64,000 nucleotides of DNA from Bdellovibrionaceae bacterium UBA6502 (GCA_002436415.1 DJMA01000026.1:1-64000); one strand, 5' to 3'. Shown: positions 25,465-35,835, numbered from the stretch's first letter. The notes: generated by a model not told the origin, from the letters alone. Numbers and translations: made by a program.

Positions 25465-28226
25465 TAAGAAACCGCCTCTGCACAAGAGCCACAAATGTCT
25501 TTGTGACTATCATTGCTACCGATGTCAGTTTTCACTTTCCAACAACGAGGGCATTTGTCACCTGTTGCTTTCTCGGCAGCTACTTTAAATTCGTCTCCGG
25601 CCTTTAATTCTACTTGGGAGACAATAAAAAAGTCAGCAAGATCTTGTTCATAATCCTTTAAAACGCTTAGTTTTTGGTCATTTGCAGTGATAAGGACTTT
25701 TGCTTCTAAACTAGAACCAATTGTTTTCTCACGACGAAGTCCTTCTAGTATTTTAGAGGCTTCTGAGCGAACTTCTAGTAGAGCATCAAATTTTTCTTCC
25801 AGACCTGCTTTTTGCCAATCCTCATTTTTGCTAGGGAAATCTACTAAGAAAATGCTCTCTTCTTTGTCTCCAGGAAGATAAGAATAGGTTTCTTCAGCTA
25901 AGAAACTAAGGATTGGAGCCATCAATGTACAAAGCTTGTGAGCAAGTTCAAACAATACAGTTTGTGCGGAACGACGCTTCTGACTTTTTGTACCAGCTGT
26001 GTAAAGGCGATCTTTAATAATATCAAGATAAGTTGCAGAAAGTTCTACGGTAAAAAAGTGGTTTAGAGCGTGATAAATTTTGTAGAACTCGTAGTTGTCA
26101 TAGTGATTTCCAACAGTCTCTACCAAATTGTTTAACTTGATCAAAGCCCATTGGTCTAATTCTTCCATATCTTTAAATTCAACGCGATCCGCTTTTGGAT
26201 CGAAACCATCCATATTACCGAGCAAGAAACGCATTGTGTTTCTAAATCGGCGGTAAGTTTCGCTCAATCGTTTAAAGCTCTCGTCACCACAAGTTAAATC
26301 TTGAGAATAGTCTTCGTAAGCACTCCATAGACGAAGCATCTCAGCGCCAAATTTATTGATCACTTTGGCTGGATCAACGGTGTTGCCTAAACTTTTTGAC
26401 ATCTTTCGACCTTGAAGGTCATTTACAAAACCATGGGTAAGAACCGCTTTGAAAGGAGCTTTTCCTTTGGAAGCGATAGAAGTTAAAAGAGAAGTTTGGA
26501 ACCAACCACGGTGTTGGTCAGAGCCTTCTAAATAAAGGTCAGCAGGAAACTCAAGAGCCTCACGCTTGTCTTGAACAGCAGCGTGAACAATTCCAGAATC
26601 AAACCAAACATCTAAAATGTCTTGGCCTTTTTCAAAATTAGTTCCATTACACTTCGAACAAGAATGACCTTCTGTAAAATCAGAGGCATCTGTAGCAAAG
26701 TAAGTATTGATTCCTTCGCCGGCTTCCATTTTATCAGCCACTTTTCGCATGATTTCAGCGCTTACTAAATATTCATCACAAGAAGTACAACGGAAAACAG
26801 GAATCGGCACACCCCAAAGGCGTTGACGACTCAAACACCAATCAGGACGGTTTTCTACCATGGCAGTGATACGGTTTTGGCCCCAAGCCGGTACCCACTG
26901 CACGTCTTTAATTGCATCCAATGCCATCTTGCGAACAGGATGTCCTTCGTGATCCATTTGTAAGAACCATTGTGGAGTGGCACGATAGATCAAAGGCTTT
27001 TTTGTTCTCCAGCAGTGCGGGTAGGAGTGATGAAGTTTTCCAGAGTGAAGCAAATGCCCACTCTCTCTAAGTCTCTCTACGATCAAAGGGTTTGCATCGA
27101 AAACCAAAGTACCTTGGTACTCAGGAACTTCTTCTGTGTATTTACCGTAAGTATCTACAGGACTATAAACGGGAAGACCATATTGTTTTCCAACCATATA
27201 ATCCTCACCACCATGCCCAGGAGCGGTATGTACTGCGCCTGTACCTGCATCAAGAGTAACGTGATCTCCAAGCATAACTAAAGAGTCTCGGTCAATGAAC
27301 GGGTGTTTTGCTTTCATTAAATCAGCAGCAGAACCTTTAAAAGTAGAGCCTTCTACCTCTTTGAAAGTCATGCCAGTGTCTTCTTCTATTTTTTCTACTA
27401 AGCCCTTGGCAAAAATCACATACTCGTCGCCGTGCTCATATAATGCATAATCTAAATCGGCACCCAAACAGATTCCAAGGTTAGCCGGTAAGGTCCAAGG
27501 AGTTGTGGTCCAAATAACAAGAGAAGTTTTCTTTTTTGGATTACCGATTTTTTCTAAGCCTTCTGTAAGTTCGAATTTTACATATACAGTAGGCGAAGTT
27601 ACATCGTGGTATTCTACTTCTGTATCAGCCAATGCAGTTTGTAGGGCCCAACACCAATACACGGGTTTTTCACCTTTATAGAAAGCCCCAGTCTCTACCA
27701 TATTCGCCAATTGACGAACTTCTTCAGCCTCATAAGCTGTGTTTAAAGTTAGGTAAGGATTATCCCACTCAGCTAAAACACCTAAACGTTTAAATTGTTC
27801 TTTTTGTGTGTTGATCCAAGAGTGAGCGTATTCGCGACAGTGATCACGAAACTCGTTATCAGAAAGTTCTTTTCTTTTGGAACCAAGCTTTTTCGTTACA
27901 CCTAATTCAATGGGTAAACCGTGCGTATCCCAACCAGGAATAAAAGCAGCCGAGTGACCTGCCATGTTTTTATATTTGATGATGATATCTTTTAAAACTT
28001 TATTCAAAACGTGCCCAACGTGAATGTTTCCATTGGCATAGGGAGGACCATCCGGAAGAGTGAAGCGTTTTTTCGCAATGTTCTTTGCTACCATTTTTTC
28101 GTAGGTAGAATTTTTGCTCCAAGCCTCAAGCATTTTTGGCTCTTTTTCAGTTAAGCCTGCTTTCATTGGAAAAGCGGTTTTTGGTAAATTTAAACTGTCT
28201 TTGTAATCGATTTTGTTTTCAGACAC
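25464..28226 (-). CDS. ileS: Isoleucyl-tRNA synthetase
   Basis: This class I synthetase of 920 residues charges tRNA-Ile. It shows the HVGH signature (69-72) after PPYANGN, KMSKS near residue 607, the editing domain between them (TTTPWTLPANL, HTAPGHGGEDY) and the C-terminal zinc finger CPRCW...CGSC. The GTG start has GAGGAAA upstream. It is in a transcript with lspA and lgt, as in many proteobacteria. No T-box or other leader is seen upstream. Confidence 0.98.
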   Translation of the reverse strand: MSENKIDYKDSLNLPKTAFPMKAGLTEKEPKMLEAWSKNSTYEKMVAKNIAKKRFTLPDGPPYANGNIHVGHVLNKVLKDIIIKYKNMAGHSAAFIPGWDTHGLPIELGVTKKLGSKRKELSDNEFRDHCREYAHSWINTQKEQFKRLGVLAEWDNPYLTLNTAYEAEEVRQLANMVETGAFYKGEKPVYWCWALQTALADTEVEYHDVTSPTVYVKFELTEGLEKIGNPKKKTSLVIWTTTPWTLPANLGICLGADLDYALYEHGDEYVIFAKGLVEKIEEDTGMTFKEVEGSTFKGSAADLMKAKHPFIDRDSLVMLGDHVTLDAGTGAVHTAPGHGGEDYMVGKQYGLPVYSPVDTYGKYTEEVPEYQGTLVFDANPLIVERLRESGHLLHSGKLHHSYPHCWRTKKPLIYRATPQWFLQMDHEGHPVRKMALDAIKDVQWVPAWGQNRITAMVENRPDWCLSRQRLWGVPIPVFRCTSCDEYLVSAEIMRKVADKMEAGEGINTYFATDASDFTEGHSCSKCNGTNFEKGQDILDVWFDSGIVHAAVQDKREALEFPADLYLEGSDQHRGWFQTSLLTSIASKGKAPFKAVLTHGFVNDLQGRKMSKSLGNTVDPAKVINKFGAEMLRLWSAYEDYSQDLTCGDESFKRLSETYRRFRNTMRFLLGNMDGFDPKADRVEFKDMEELDQWALIKLNNLVETVGNHYDNYEFYKIYHALNHFFTVELSATYLDIIKDRLYTAGTKSQKRRSAQTVLFELAHKLCTLMAPILSFLAEETYSYLPGDKEESIFLVDFPSKNEDWQKAGLEEKFDALLEVRSEASKILEGLRREKTIGSSLEAKVLITANDQKLSVLKDYEQDLADFFIVSQVELKAGDEFKVAAEKATGDKCPRCWKVKTDIGSNDSHKDICGSCAEAVS

Positions 28227-28313
28227 GGTTTCCTCACTAAAAAGTCTTTAAGTGAAGAAAATTACAGTGAAAAACAGCTTTGGTCAATGGCAGGTGGCGG
28301 CTTTGAAAAAGTC

Positions 28314-29105
28314 TTAAAACAAGGATTTGATTCGCTCATAACCGATGCTTAACATCATGCGAATCGCTTCAGGATCAGAAGATAAATTTAGCTTTCTTTT
28401 TACCTCTTGGATCATGGCTTTTGAGTTTGCATCTAAGTCTAGGCCTGATTCTTGTGCAAAATATGAACTTTCTACCGGATATTGGTAGGCTTTTGTTCTT
28501 ATCGGTACCTCAAAGCTTTGTTGATTCATGTTTGGTGCCGCTTTTGTCGGAGCAGTTCGCTCATAACTTGGCTCATGAGTGAAGCTGTTAGACATATCAA
28601 AGCTTGATTGAAAAGAGCTTTGTGTTGGAGCTTGTGGTGCTTCAGGCATTTTCGGTTTTTCAGCTTCTACTTTTGGAGAGTAGCTAGCAGTGCCATTATA
28701 AGTGTCTAAAACCACAGAACTATCTTCTTTTTTTGAGAAATAATCCTGACTTGGAGATTTTAAGTTGTTCTCGATTTTGCTCTCTGCCCAAGGAGGAAGA
28801 GGGCTTTTTGTAGAATTGTATTGCACTGAACTTGAATAAGTGGCTTGTCCTGTTTTTGCTTGATCAAAGTTAGAAATTTGCCCAGCCAATTGTTTGAGCT
28901 CTGATTTAAACTCATTGGTAGATGCACTGGGTTTGGGGCTTATGCTAGAAGCACCATAAAGCAAAGCCTTGCGATAAAGACCCATTAAAGTCTCTGCGCT
29001 GGTCGCTAGATCTTGAATGCTATCTGGTTGTTTCTGCAACCATTCATAGGCTTTCGCTAAATCTGCTTTGGTATAGGCTTGTGGTGGAACTAGCGTTGTG
29101 CTCAT
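28314..29105 (-). CDS. Conserved-looking protein of unknown function
   Basis: This is a 263-residue cytosolic protein upstream of ileS (gap 87 bases, same strand). The N-terminal ~60 residues are helical (TKADLAKAYEWL...ETLMGLYRKAL). The middle is low-complexity and rich in Ser, Pro and Gln, probably disordered. The last ~40 residues form a compact helical segment (MIQEVKRKLNL...LSIGYERIKSLF) that resembles a small DNA- or protein-binding domain. I do not recognise a family. The ribosome-binding site is weak. Confidence 0.6.
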   Translation of the reverse strand: MSTTLVPPQAYTKADLAKAYEWLQKQPDSIQDLATSAETLMGLYRKALLYGASSISPKPSASTNEFKSELKQLAGQISNFDQAKTGQATYSSSVQYNSTKSPLPPWAESKIENNLKSPSQDYFSKKEDSSVVLDTYNGTASYSPKVEAEKPKMPEAPQAPTQSSFQSSFDMSNSFTHEPSYERTAPTKAAPNMNQQSFEVPIRTKAYQYPVESSYFAQESGLDLDANSKAMIQEVKRKLNLSSDPEAIRMMLSIGYERIKSLF

Positions 29106-29417
29106 TCAGACAACTTAAGAATAAGTGAAAATAAACGCAATGATTAAGTATTCATCATCCATTTTTTTTCAAAAATTTAATGCAGGCCCGTCGAAAAAAC
29201 TACTTAATTGTGAACTAATTTGTGGGTAACTCGTGGATAAGTTTTTTGCTCTTGACAGAAAAGGCGGCAGACATCCGTTGCGCTTTTGGTCTAAATAAAT
29301 TTGTTTTAATTGAGCTAAGCTTCTTTTGAAAGGAAAAATCTTGTGAGGACTCGACGAAACTCCTTAGTGTAGGGCTCTGGACTAGCCTGAGGGACTTAAA
29401 TTGTTATGATATAAGTT
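29106..29417. other. Divergent intergenic region
   Basis: About 310 bases hold the promoters of two divergent genes. A TTGACA at 29252-29257 could be a -35 element, but no good -10 lies 16-18 bases on. Nothing else is recognised. Confidence 0.45.
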
Positions 29418-30266
29418 GTGAAAATTCTTAGGTTTTTATTTCTATTTCAATGTTTCTCAATACCAGCTAAGGCTTTTGATTTTGTACCACTGTTTAGTTA
29501 TGTGGTGCCGGGAAGTGTTGAAGTCTACGAAGGGGAGTACCTGCAAGGCCTTGGAACTTTTGCTGTAGCAGCAGGTTTGGATGCCAATGTTAACTCTAAA
29601 GATGACAAAGAAGAGAAACTTTACTTAAGCGATAGTAGCGAAGAATCATCTACCATTAATGTTCCTTCCAAGGGAGGCTTAGAGTTAGATACCTCTAGAA
29701 CATATTTTGCCGGTGTACAAATGATGAGTGCCTACAATGCATATCGTTTAAGGGGAGGACATAAGGAAGATTACTCTAGTTTGTTGATTGCTCCTTTTAA
29801 TCCAAAAGAAATTTTTCGACCAGTAAGTATTGCCAGTTTATTGATTGCAGGTGGTTTGTTGTTAAGAGCTAATGATGATTACAAATACAAATGGTCTGGA
29901 AATGTGAAACGTTCTGATATGAATCTTTATAATTTTTCACGTTTTGCCTACGCCCCGGCAGTTAGTGAAGAGATGTTTTTTCGGGGATATCTCAACACAG
30001 AACTTTCTAAAAGTTTTAGTCCTTGGATTGGCGTTCCCTTGTCGGCATTGTTGTTTGCATTGGTTCATGAAGGACAGGGAATTCAAGCAAACTCAATGGT
30101 GGCTGGTGCTGCTGGCCTTGGTCTTGGAATTTTACAAGTGAGCAATGATTATGAGATTTCTCAAGGGATTGCACTGCATTTTTGGGTCAATTTTTTAGTA
30201 GGACTAAAGGCCATTGAAAACGGTGAAAGAGTGGATGATTTACTGTCTCTTTCGATGAGTTTTTAA
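29418..30266 (+). CDS. CPBP-family intramembrane metalloprotease
   Basis: This 282-residue membrane protein has the CPBP (Rce1/Abi) motifs in order: SEEMFFRG with Glu184, Glu185 and Arg189, then His217 in LVHEGQG and HFWVNF with His254 and Asn258. These bind the zinc in the membrane-embedded active site. The start is GTG and the first ~20 residues form a signal peptide or first helix. Targets of bacterial members are mostly unknown; some process prenylated proteins or bacteriocin-related peptides. No RiPP gene is next to it, the peptide system being 19 kb away. Confidence 0.85.
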   Translation: MKILRFLFLFQCFSIPAKAFDFVPLFSYVVPGSVEVYEGEYLQGLGTFAVAAGLDANVNSKDDKEEKLYLSDSSEESSTINVPSKGGLELDTSRTYFAGVQMMSAYNAYRLRGGHKEDYSSLLIAPFNPKEIFRPVSIASLLIAGGLLLRANDDYKYKWSGNVKRSDMNLYNFSRFAYAPAVSEEMFFRGYLNTELSKSFSPWIGVPLSALLFALVHEGQGIQANSMVAGAAGLGLGILQVSNDYEISQGIALHFWVNFLVGLKAIENGERVDDLLSLSMSF

Positions 30267-30394
30267 GTTTTTCTCGTTTTGATCAAATGCCATTAAATCG
30301 TCCTTCTAATTGGCCAGTCTCAAGTCTAGCAATCACATCTAAGTCTTTAAAAAGTCCCTAAAAATTCCGAGTTTAATTCGGAAGGGAAATACGA

Positions 30395-31837
30395 ATGATG
30401 AAAAATCTTGGCCTATTTATAGTCTTACTTTTGTTTGGTCTAAAACTGTTTGCCGCATCACCTAGTGATTTGTGTCCTGTCTTAGAAAAGCAAAGTGAAA
30501 AACCACTTCATGCATTAAACCCTCACGAATGTTATCAGCTATTAGACTCTTCAAAGTTTTGTGGAGAGAATTTTTCAGAAGAACTTTGTAAAATTAGTAA
30601 AGACGCTCATCACTTTTGTAGAAACCAAACTTACAATTCACAATTGGAGACAGGGATATCGTATTTTTGTAAAAAGCAAGATGGGGAATATCTAGTAAAT
30701 ACCTTGAAAAAAGAGATGTGTAGTCTTCCGGAATCTATTTTAAAGACTGCCAATTCAGAAGCTGATGGGAGTAGTTATTCGTGGCTTGAAGGCTGTGATG
30801 CAGCTGGTAGGGAACAATTCTTTTTTCCCTATAGTGTTAGCAATTATCGAAGCAGCGATAAGCCTAAGCAAAACCAAGCGGGTTTTGATTGTTCAAAAAA
30901 CATTTCCAGTAAAGATTTTCCTGGACTCACCAGTTCGGCAAAAATCAACACGGGCCAAGAGTATTTGGAGTGGATGAGTTTTAAAGCGGGAAGTGAGCTG
31001 GTAGAAAAAGAAGTGTGCTTAGCAAAAGCTAGTTCTGATGGTTATCCAGTGGTTAGTTACTCTGAATTTGATGAAATAGGACGAACTTCTAGAAGTGGCC
31101 AAGATAAAACGCGCTCAGGTTTTTGTGTGGGAAAAAATAAAGACTCTAAAGAAGCTGGTAAGCTTTTTTGTATGGACATAGATGCTACGAGCTGTAGAGA
31201 CACAGCCAATTTGATGGAACATGCAAAGTTAGTCTATGGCAACGAGCTTAGTGAGCAAACTAGCTTGTATGGGAATGTGGCTGGAGTTGCTGTTTCGGTG
31301 GCTAACACAGTAAGTTTTGGTGCAATTGGGGAGCGGTTTACAGAAGAGCAAAGGGTCTTAAAAAGTAATTTACAAAATTTTGCTAGATTTCGAGGGGCAG
31401 CTAATGGCTTGGTAGCAAAGCATTCTGAAGAGATAAGAAAAAAGAGTTGGGTAACGAGAGTTATAGGATCGATTAGCTCTGTTGTAGATTCGTTTTCAGA
31501 TCCGCAAGAAGAAGGGCAATACGACTCTGTTGAAGATAAAGTTCGTTTGGCTGAGGACCCAAGTGGAGAAAAGTTACAAAGAGAGCCAAATGCTTTTTAT
31601 GATGACGATTTCGAAAAAAATGACGTGCGAAATTTAGATTATCTATCCAAAGTTTTTCCAAAAGAGGAAATAGAAATTGCTGATCAGAAAAGCTGGGGAT
31701 ATTTGCTAGACAGAGAAAGTAGAGCACTAGGAGTATTTTTAAAGTACGCAAAAAGGCAATGCGAATTGGCAGGCCACGGCTTTCATAAAACTCCAACAGG
31801 AGGCGAAAGCCAGGGGCCATCGAAGGCAGCGAACTAA
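30395..31837 (+). CDS. Exported cysteine-rich protein of unknown function
   Basis: This is a 480-residue protein with a signal peptide (1-20, cleavage near FAA). The N-terminal half has many cysteines (at least 12 between residues 27 and 160) and so is likely disulfide-bonded in the periplasm or outside the cell. The C-terminal half is helical and charged. No domain is recognised. GGAAGGGAA precedes a double ATG (30395 or 30398). Its last four bases overlap the end of the convergent cytochrome gene. Confidence 0.65.
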   Translation: MMKNLGLFIVLLLFGLKLFAASPSDLCPVLEKQSEKPLHALNPHECYQLLDSSKFCGENFSEELCKISKDAHHFCRNQTYNSQLETGISYFCKKQDGEYLVNTLKKEMCSLPESILKTANSEADGSSYSWLEGCDAAGREQFFFPYSVSNYRSSDKPKQNQAGFDCSKNISSKDFPGLTSSAKINTGQEYLEWMSFKAGSELVEKEVCLAKASSDGYPVVSYSEFDEIGRTSRSGQDKTRSGFCVGKNKDSKEAGKLFCMDIDATSCRDTANLMEHAKLVYGNELSEQTSLYGNVAGVAVSVANTVSFGAIGERFTEEQRVLKSNLQNFARFRGAANGLVAKHSEEIRKKSWVTRVIGSISSVVDSFSDPQEEGQYDSVEDKVRLAEDPSGEKLQREPNAFYDDDFEKNDVRNLDYLSKVFPKEEIEIADQKSWGYLLDRESRALGVFLKYAKRQCELAGHGFHKTPTGGESQGPSKAAN

Positions 31838-33522
31838 AGGCTTTGTAAAAACTTAATCAGCTCATATTTATCTTGGGCTGAGAACTTTTCTGAACCATCT
31901 TCATTCATTAGCATTTTGCTATGACCCGAGTTTCGCATTCCATCATTGTTTGTACTGTAGTAGTAATCGCTGTTCTTCTTCCACTTTTGTGGAGTTTTGT
32001 TTCCTAGTGGATAACCATTGCAATCGAAATCAAAATCTCTTGTTTTGCTTATGGCTTCCCCCATCCAAAATCCCATCACTCTTTGATTAGCAGGAGTTAG
32101 TAATTGGCAGAGATTAGGGATAGAGTTGTTGTGCAGATAAGGCCATCGAGCCCAAATGCCTACCAATGGTGGTGGCACATAACCCTCTTGGGCTTCAATT
32201 TTTATTCCAAAACGTTTAGAGATGCTAAGCTCGTTGAGCTGCTCTAAGGATTTCATACCCATCCAGCGATTTGGGTCGGTTCCAACGTTTTTAACTTTTG
32301 TTGGTTGAGGATAATCTACTTGTACTGTTTTAATTTGTTCACTAAGTGGTAAAATGTTTGCCCAAGGTGCATTCCACAGTTTCATATAACTTCCATGACA
32401 TTTGGCGCAGGTGTTTTCAAAGTGAACTTCTCCGCGTTTAGCGGCTTCAAGGTCTTCAATGCTAAACTCAAAAAAATCTTGGATGCTTGGAGGGGTCGAG
32501 GCAAAGGTTTTTGTGGTTAGTGCTTGGATGGCTTTAAAGTTATTGTCGATCCAATCTTCCAGTTGATGAAGGTCAGTTCCTCGGCCGATTTCATTCCACA
32601 ATATATTTGTTAAAATTGGATTTCCAGAAACTACGGAGCCGTCGGAAAGCCAGCGATTTTTATATTTTAAAGCCCACCAGTTCATAGGTTTTGAGTCGGC
32701 TACAAAGGCACTTAAAGCTTCTCGGCGAGGCTTTTTTTCTAGTTGTTTGTTTTTAGTTGCATATGCATCTTTGTTTCTTCGTGCTAGTGACAAGGATACT
32801 TGAGCAAGGCTTGTATCTAAGCCGAGAACCACAGGAGTTTTTACACCAACAGCTTCAATGTTTTCTTTCATTTCGCGAAACATTTCTCTTTCTTCTGGAG
32901 TGGCATCAGTGCCTACGTGAAAGAGCCAGTTTGGTGCAATCTGGGCTGCTTTTTTTCCTTTGACGAAAATCTCATTGGCTCGCACGAAGCGATTTGCTAA
33001 GCCCACTACAGTTTTTCCAAAAAGTTGTGAAGAGTGACAGGCGCTGCAAGAGAAGGTAAAACCTCTTGCGTTGTTTCTTTCGATAAGGCTAAAACCCATT
33101 CGTGTTTTTCTAGAAATTTTTGGTGGGTTTGGCGTGTAATAGGGGCTATCAATGTCACCAATGGCTTTTGGGTAGGGATTTAATCCCATCCAATCCCAAA
33201 CGTCTTCCATAGAATCGTAATCAGATATTTGTGAGAAAACTTCTCGTAGTACTTTTCGAAATGCATTGTCGTCTTTGCGTTCCATAAATTTATAGATAGG
33301 CCGAGTGGGCAGAAGGATTCCTGTGATCTCAACCGGCCATTGCGAGCTGTAAATGCTTCCAAGGTGATAAGCATCGTAAAATTCGTCTTTTGGAAGTTCG
33401 TAAGGGTTCCAACGACCTTCTAATGGAATAGGAAATTCACGTTCCCAATTTATGTCTGTAAACGCAAAAGAAACATTAGAAAGCAATAGGCCAATGCCTA
33501 TGCATAAAAGTAGTCTATTCAA
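31834..33522 (-). CDS. Exported di-haem cytochrome c family protein
   Basis: The product has a signal peptide and two c-type haem motifs, CSACH (Cys159-His163) and CAKCH (Cys372-His376, numbered from this start). It is therefore expected in the periplasm with two covalently bound haems. The spacing and ~560-residue length suggest a di-haem oxidase/peroxidase-related family rather than a small electron carrier, but I cannot name the reaction. The frame extends to TTG 33549. A TTG at 33522 preceded by GGGGGG gives a cleaner signal peptide and is preferred. It lies 123 bases downstream of truA. Confidence 0.82.
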   Translation of the reverse strand: MNRLLLCIGIGLLLSNVSFAFTDINWEREFPIPLEGRWNPYELPKDEFYDAYHLGSIYSSQWPVEITGILLPTRPIYKFMERKDDNAFRKVLREVFSQISDYDSMEDVWDWMGLNPYPKAIGDIDSPYYTPNPPKISRKTRMGFSLIERNNARGFTFSCSACHSSQLFGKTVVGLANRFVRANEIFVKGKKAAQIAPNWLFHVGTDATPEEREMFREMKENIEAVGVKTPVVLGLDTSLAQVSLSLARRNKDAYATKNKQLEKKPRREALSAFVADSKPMNWWALKYKNRWLSDGSVVSGNPILTNILWNEIGRGTDLHQLEDWIDNNFKAIQALTTKTFASTPPSIQDFFEFSIEDLEAAKRGEVHFENTCAKCHGSYMKLWNAPWANILPLSEQIKTVQVDYPQPTKVKNVGTDPNRWMGMKSLEQLNELSISKRFGIKIEAQEGYVPPPLVGIWARWPYLHNNSIPNLCQLLTPANQRVMGFWMGEAISKTRDFDFDCNGYPLGNKTPQKWKKNSDYYYSTNNDGMRNSGHSKMLMNEDGSEKFSAQDKYELIKFLQSL

Positions 33523-33644
33523 TTGTGCCCCCCAGTGACCTAAATACAAAGCATTGCTTTAAAATACTTTTGTAAACTTAAGACACTAAAAGTTTAGGAA
33601 ATAAAGAATTGGTGTGGCAAGGATTGATTCGATTATTTTAGGAA

Positions 33645-34418
33645 TTAGCTCAGTTTTTTTAAGATGTAAGCACTTGGATAGCTCACTTTATGTAAGAATA
33701 AGGCTTTTGCTGGTGCTGTTTTTCCAGCTGCGGAGCGATCCTTTGCTTGCAGAATTTCGGAGAGTTCCTCCGGGGCGGCTAATCTCTTGTCTAAATCTAG
33801 CAATGTACCAACTAGGTTTCGAACCATTTGCTTTAAAAAGCCGTCACCTTGGATGTGTAATTCTAAGATGCCATCGTCTAAATTTCTTAGAAAAATTTGA
33901 CGGATCTCGCGAATTGTGTCAGGCACCGGAGTTCCTGCGGTTTGAAAACTTTTAAAATCTTTTTTACCCTTTAATACATCAAGGTAAGAATTAAAAAGCT
34001 TAAAATCAATTTTTTGGTGCACTTGATGGAAGTAACGTTCTCGCAATGCTTTTGGATATTTGCTTAAATACATCTGGTAGATGTAGTATTTTTCTTCAGC
34101 GCTAGATAAAGCATGAAAGTCTTTTTTTACATGATAAACCTGATCAGCAGAAATGTCAGAGGGAAGCATACTGTTTAAGGCTGATAATATTTTGTACTTT
34201 TCGAGTTGGATACTGTCGTCTAGATCAAAATGAACACTTTGCTGCCTAGCATGCACTCCAGAGTCTGTTCTACCAGAACCAATGCATTGAATGTCGGCTG
34301 CAAAAAGCTTTTTTAAACAAGACTCTAACTTGGTTTGAATGGTCTCATCGGTGTGTTTTTGCTTTTGCCAGCCCTGGTAGTTGGTTCCATCGTAGGAGAT
34401 ATCTAAACGAATTCGCAT
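33645..34418 (-). CDS. truA: tRNA pseudouridine synthase A
   Basis: This enzyme isomerises uridines 38-40 of the anticodon stem. Asp52 in GSGRTDSGVHA is the catalytic residue, and the GWQKQ and FLKQMVRNLVG motifs are also present. The length (257) is normal. The start at ATG has no strong ribosome-binding site but matches the family N-terminus (MRIRLDISYDGTNYQGW). Confidence 0.96.
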   Translation of the reverse strand: MRIRLDISYDGTNYQGWQKQKHTDETIQTKLESCLKKLFAADIQCIGSGRTDSGVHARQQSVHFDLDDSIQLEKYKILSALNSMLPSDISADQVYHVKKDFHALSSAEEKYYIYQMYLSKYPKALRERYFHQVHQKIDFKLFNSYLDVLKGKKDFKSFQTAGTPVPDTIREIRQIFLRNLDDGILELHIQGDGFLKQMVRNLVGTLLDLDKRLAAPEELSEILQAKDRSAAGKTAPAKALFLHKVSYPSAYILKKLS

Positions 34419-34624
34419 TTAACTTATTTATCTCAGATATTCAGCTGTTACAAGGAGAAAGGCTTTGTGCGAAGCTTTCTTCGCTAAAAATTGTAAAAAG
34501 ACTTTGGCAGCTAAAAAAGAAGCCGGTTTATTATTGTTTAGTTTTGTACACATCTAGCTGGCCTCCTTGAAGTGGAGCAATGAGCTTGTAAAATAGAGCC
34601 TTTAACCCCTTGAAAGGAGACAGT

Positions 34625-35155
34625 ATGAAAACTACAAAAATGAAAGCCGGGATTCAGTTTCCATTAGTTAAAACCATGTTATTGACCGATCAAGCAATTG
34701 ATCCTTCAAAAACGAAGAACGATCATTGGCGAATGTTTGTCGTTTATCGAGGAGCCCACTGCCCAATGTGTACGAAAATGTTGAAAGAGCTAAAGGAAAT
34801 GCATTCCGATTTTGAAAAAGCGGGAGTAGAGATTTTAGCCGTTTCAGCGGATAGCAAAGAAAAAGCGAAAAGACATGCTGTAGAGGAGTGTGGAGTGGAA
34901 TTTGATGTAGCCTATGATCTTAGTGTAGAAGATATGAAAACTCTAGGAACCTATATTTCTGACCCAATGGATGCTACAGAAACGGATCGTGTTTTCTCTG
35001 AGCCAGCAGTCTTTTTAATTAATGAATCTGGTAAAATGCAAATCGTCGATATTTCGAATAATCCTTTTTCTCGCCCTGACTTTAAGACATTACTAAAAGG
35101 CATTAACTATATTCGAGAAAATAATTATCCAATTCGTGGTCGTCACGAATACTAG
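34625..35155 (+). CDS. Peroxiredoxin/thioredoxin-like protein (AhpC/TSA family)
   Basis: This 176-residue cytosolic protein has a thioredoxin fold pattern with the redox-active Cys46 and Cys49 in YRGAHCPMC, where peroxiredoxins have a PxxxT/SxxC site. It is likely an AhpC/TSA-type thiol peroxidase or reductase. AAGGAG just upstream fixes ATG 34625; the TTG at 34610 overlaps that site. It is nine bases before an NAD(P)-binding gene and probably cotranscribed. Confidence 0.82.
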   Translation: MKTTKMKAGIQFPLVKTMLLTDQAIDPSKTKNDHWRMFVVYRGAHCPMCTKMLKELKEMHSDFEKAGVEILAVSADSKEKAKRHAVEECGVEFDVAYDLSVEDMKTLGTYISDPMDATETDRVFSEPAVFLINESGKMQIVDISNNPFSRPDFKTLLKGINYIRENNYPIRGRHEY

Positions 35156-35164
35156 GAGGGCATT

Positions 35165-35785
35165 GTGAAAGTATTAGTAATTGGTGCCAACGGAAAAGTG
35201 GGGCGTTTGGCAGTTGAAAAAATAAAAAGTGAAAAAGGCATGGAGCCGACAGCGATGATTCGGAAAAAAAGCCAAGCAGATTTTTTTAAAGGAATGGAGG
35301 TGGATTTTATTGAAAAAGACTTATCTGCCTCGAAGGAGATTTTACAAGATATTATAAGGAACTTTGATGCAGTGGTTTTTACGGCTGGTTCAGGAGGCAA
35401 TACTGGCGCAGAAAAAACCTTAGAGATAGATTTAGATGCGGCAGTAAAGTGTATGGAAGCCGCGGAAGAATCCGATGTTAAAAAGTTTGTGTTGGTTAGT
35501 GCTGCTTATGCTGATGAAAGAGAGTTTTGGGACCGTACAGCCTTAAAACCTTATTACATTGCTAAGCACTATGCCGACCTTGCGTTAAAAAATAGTTCAT
35601 TAAACTATAGTATTCTAAGACCGGTCTCGTTGACAGACGAGGACGCTAAAGGACAATATCACTTCAAGAGCGAGACCGATGATTCATTAGGAGATTCCGT
35701 GAGTCGTGAGGATGTGGCTAATTTGATAACCGATTGCCTAACAAAGCCTGAGTTTAACCGTAGAGTGATTGAATTTAGTAACTAA
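35165..35785 (+). CDS. NAD(P)-binding atypical short-chain dehydrogenase/epimerase
   Basis: This 206-residue Rossmann protein opens with VIGANGKVGR, the GxxGxxG cofactor site. It resembles the YwnB/YhfK-type 'NAD(P)H-binding' SDR subgroup (VLVSAAYADE near residue 115, YYIAKHYAD with Tyr/Lys). The substrate is unknown. It starts at GTG after GGAGGG and forms a two-gene unit with the peroxiredoxin-like gene, which suggests a redox or oxidative-stress role. Confidence 0.85.
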   Translation: MKVLVIGANGKVGRLAVEKIKSEKGMEPTAMIRKKSQADFFKGMEVDFIEKDLSASKEILQDIIRNFDAVVFTAGSGGNTGAEKTLEIDLDAAVKCMEAAEESDVKKFVLVSAAYADEREFWDRTALKPYYIAKHYADLALKNSSLNYSILRPVSLTDEDAKGQYHFKSETDDSLGDSVSREDVANLITDCLTKPEFNRRVIEFSN

Positions 35786-35800
35786 ATCGCTTCATGCAAT

Positions 35801-35835
35801 AAAAAGCTTGGACTCTTTTGAAGACCAAGCTTTTT
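35801..35835. terminator. Bidirectional rho-independent terminator
   Basis: AAAAAGCTTGG and CCAAGCTTTTT form a perfect 11-bp stem between convergent genes, with T-runs on both strands. Confidence 0.9.

Noticed and set aside
29240..29300. Possible sigma-70 promoter around TTGACA at 29252
   Set aside because: No acceptable -10 element at 16-18 bases; kept only as a note.
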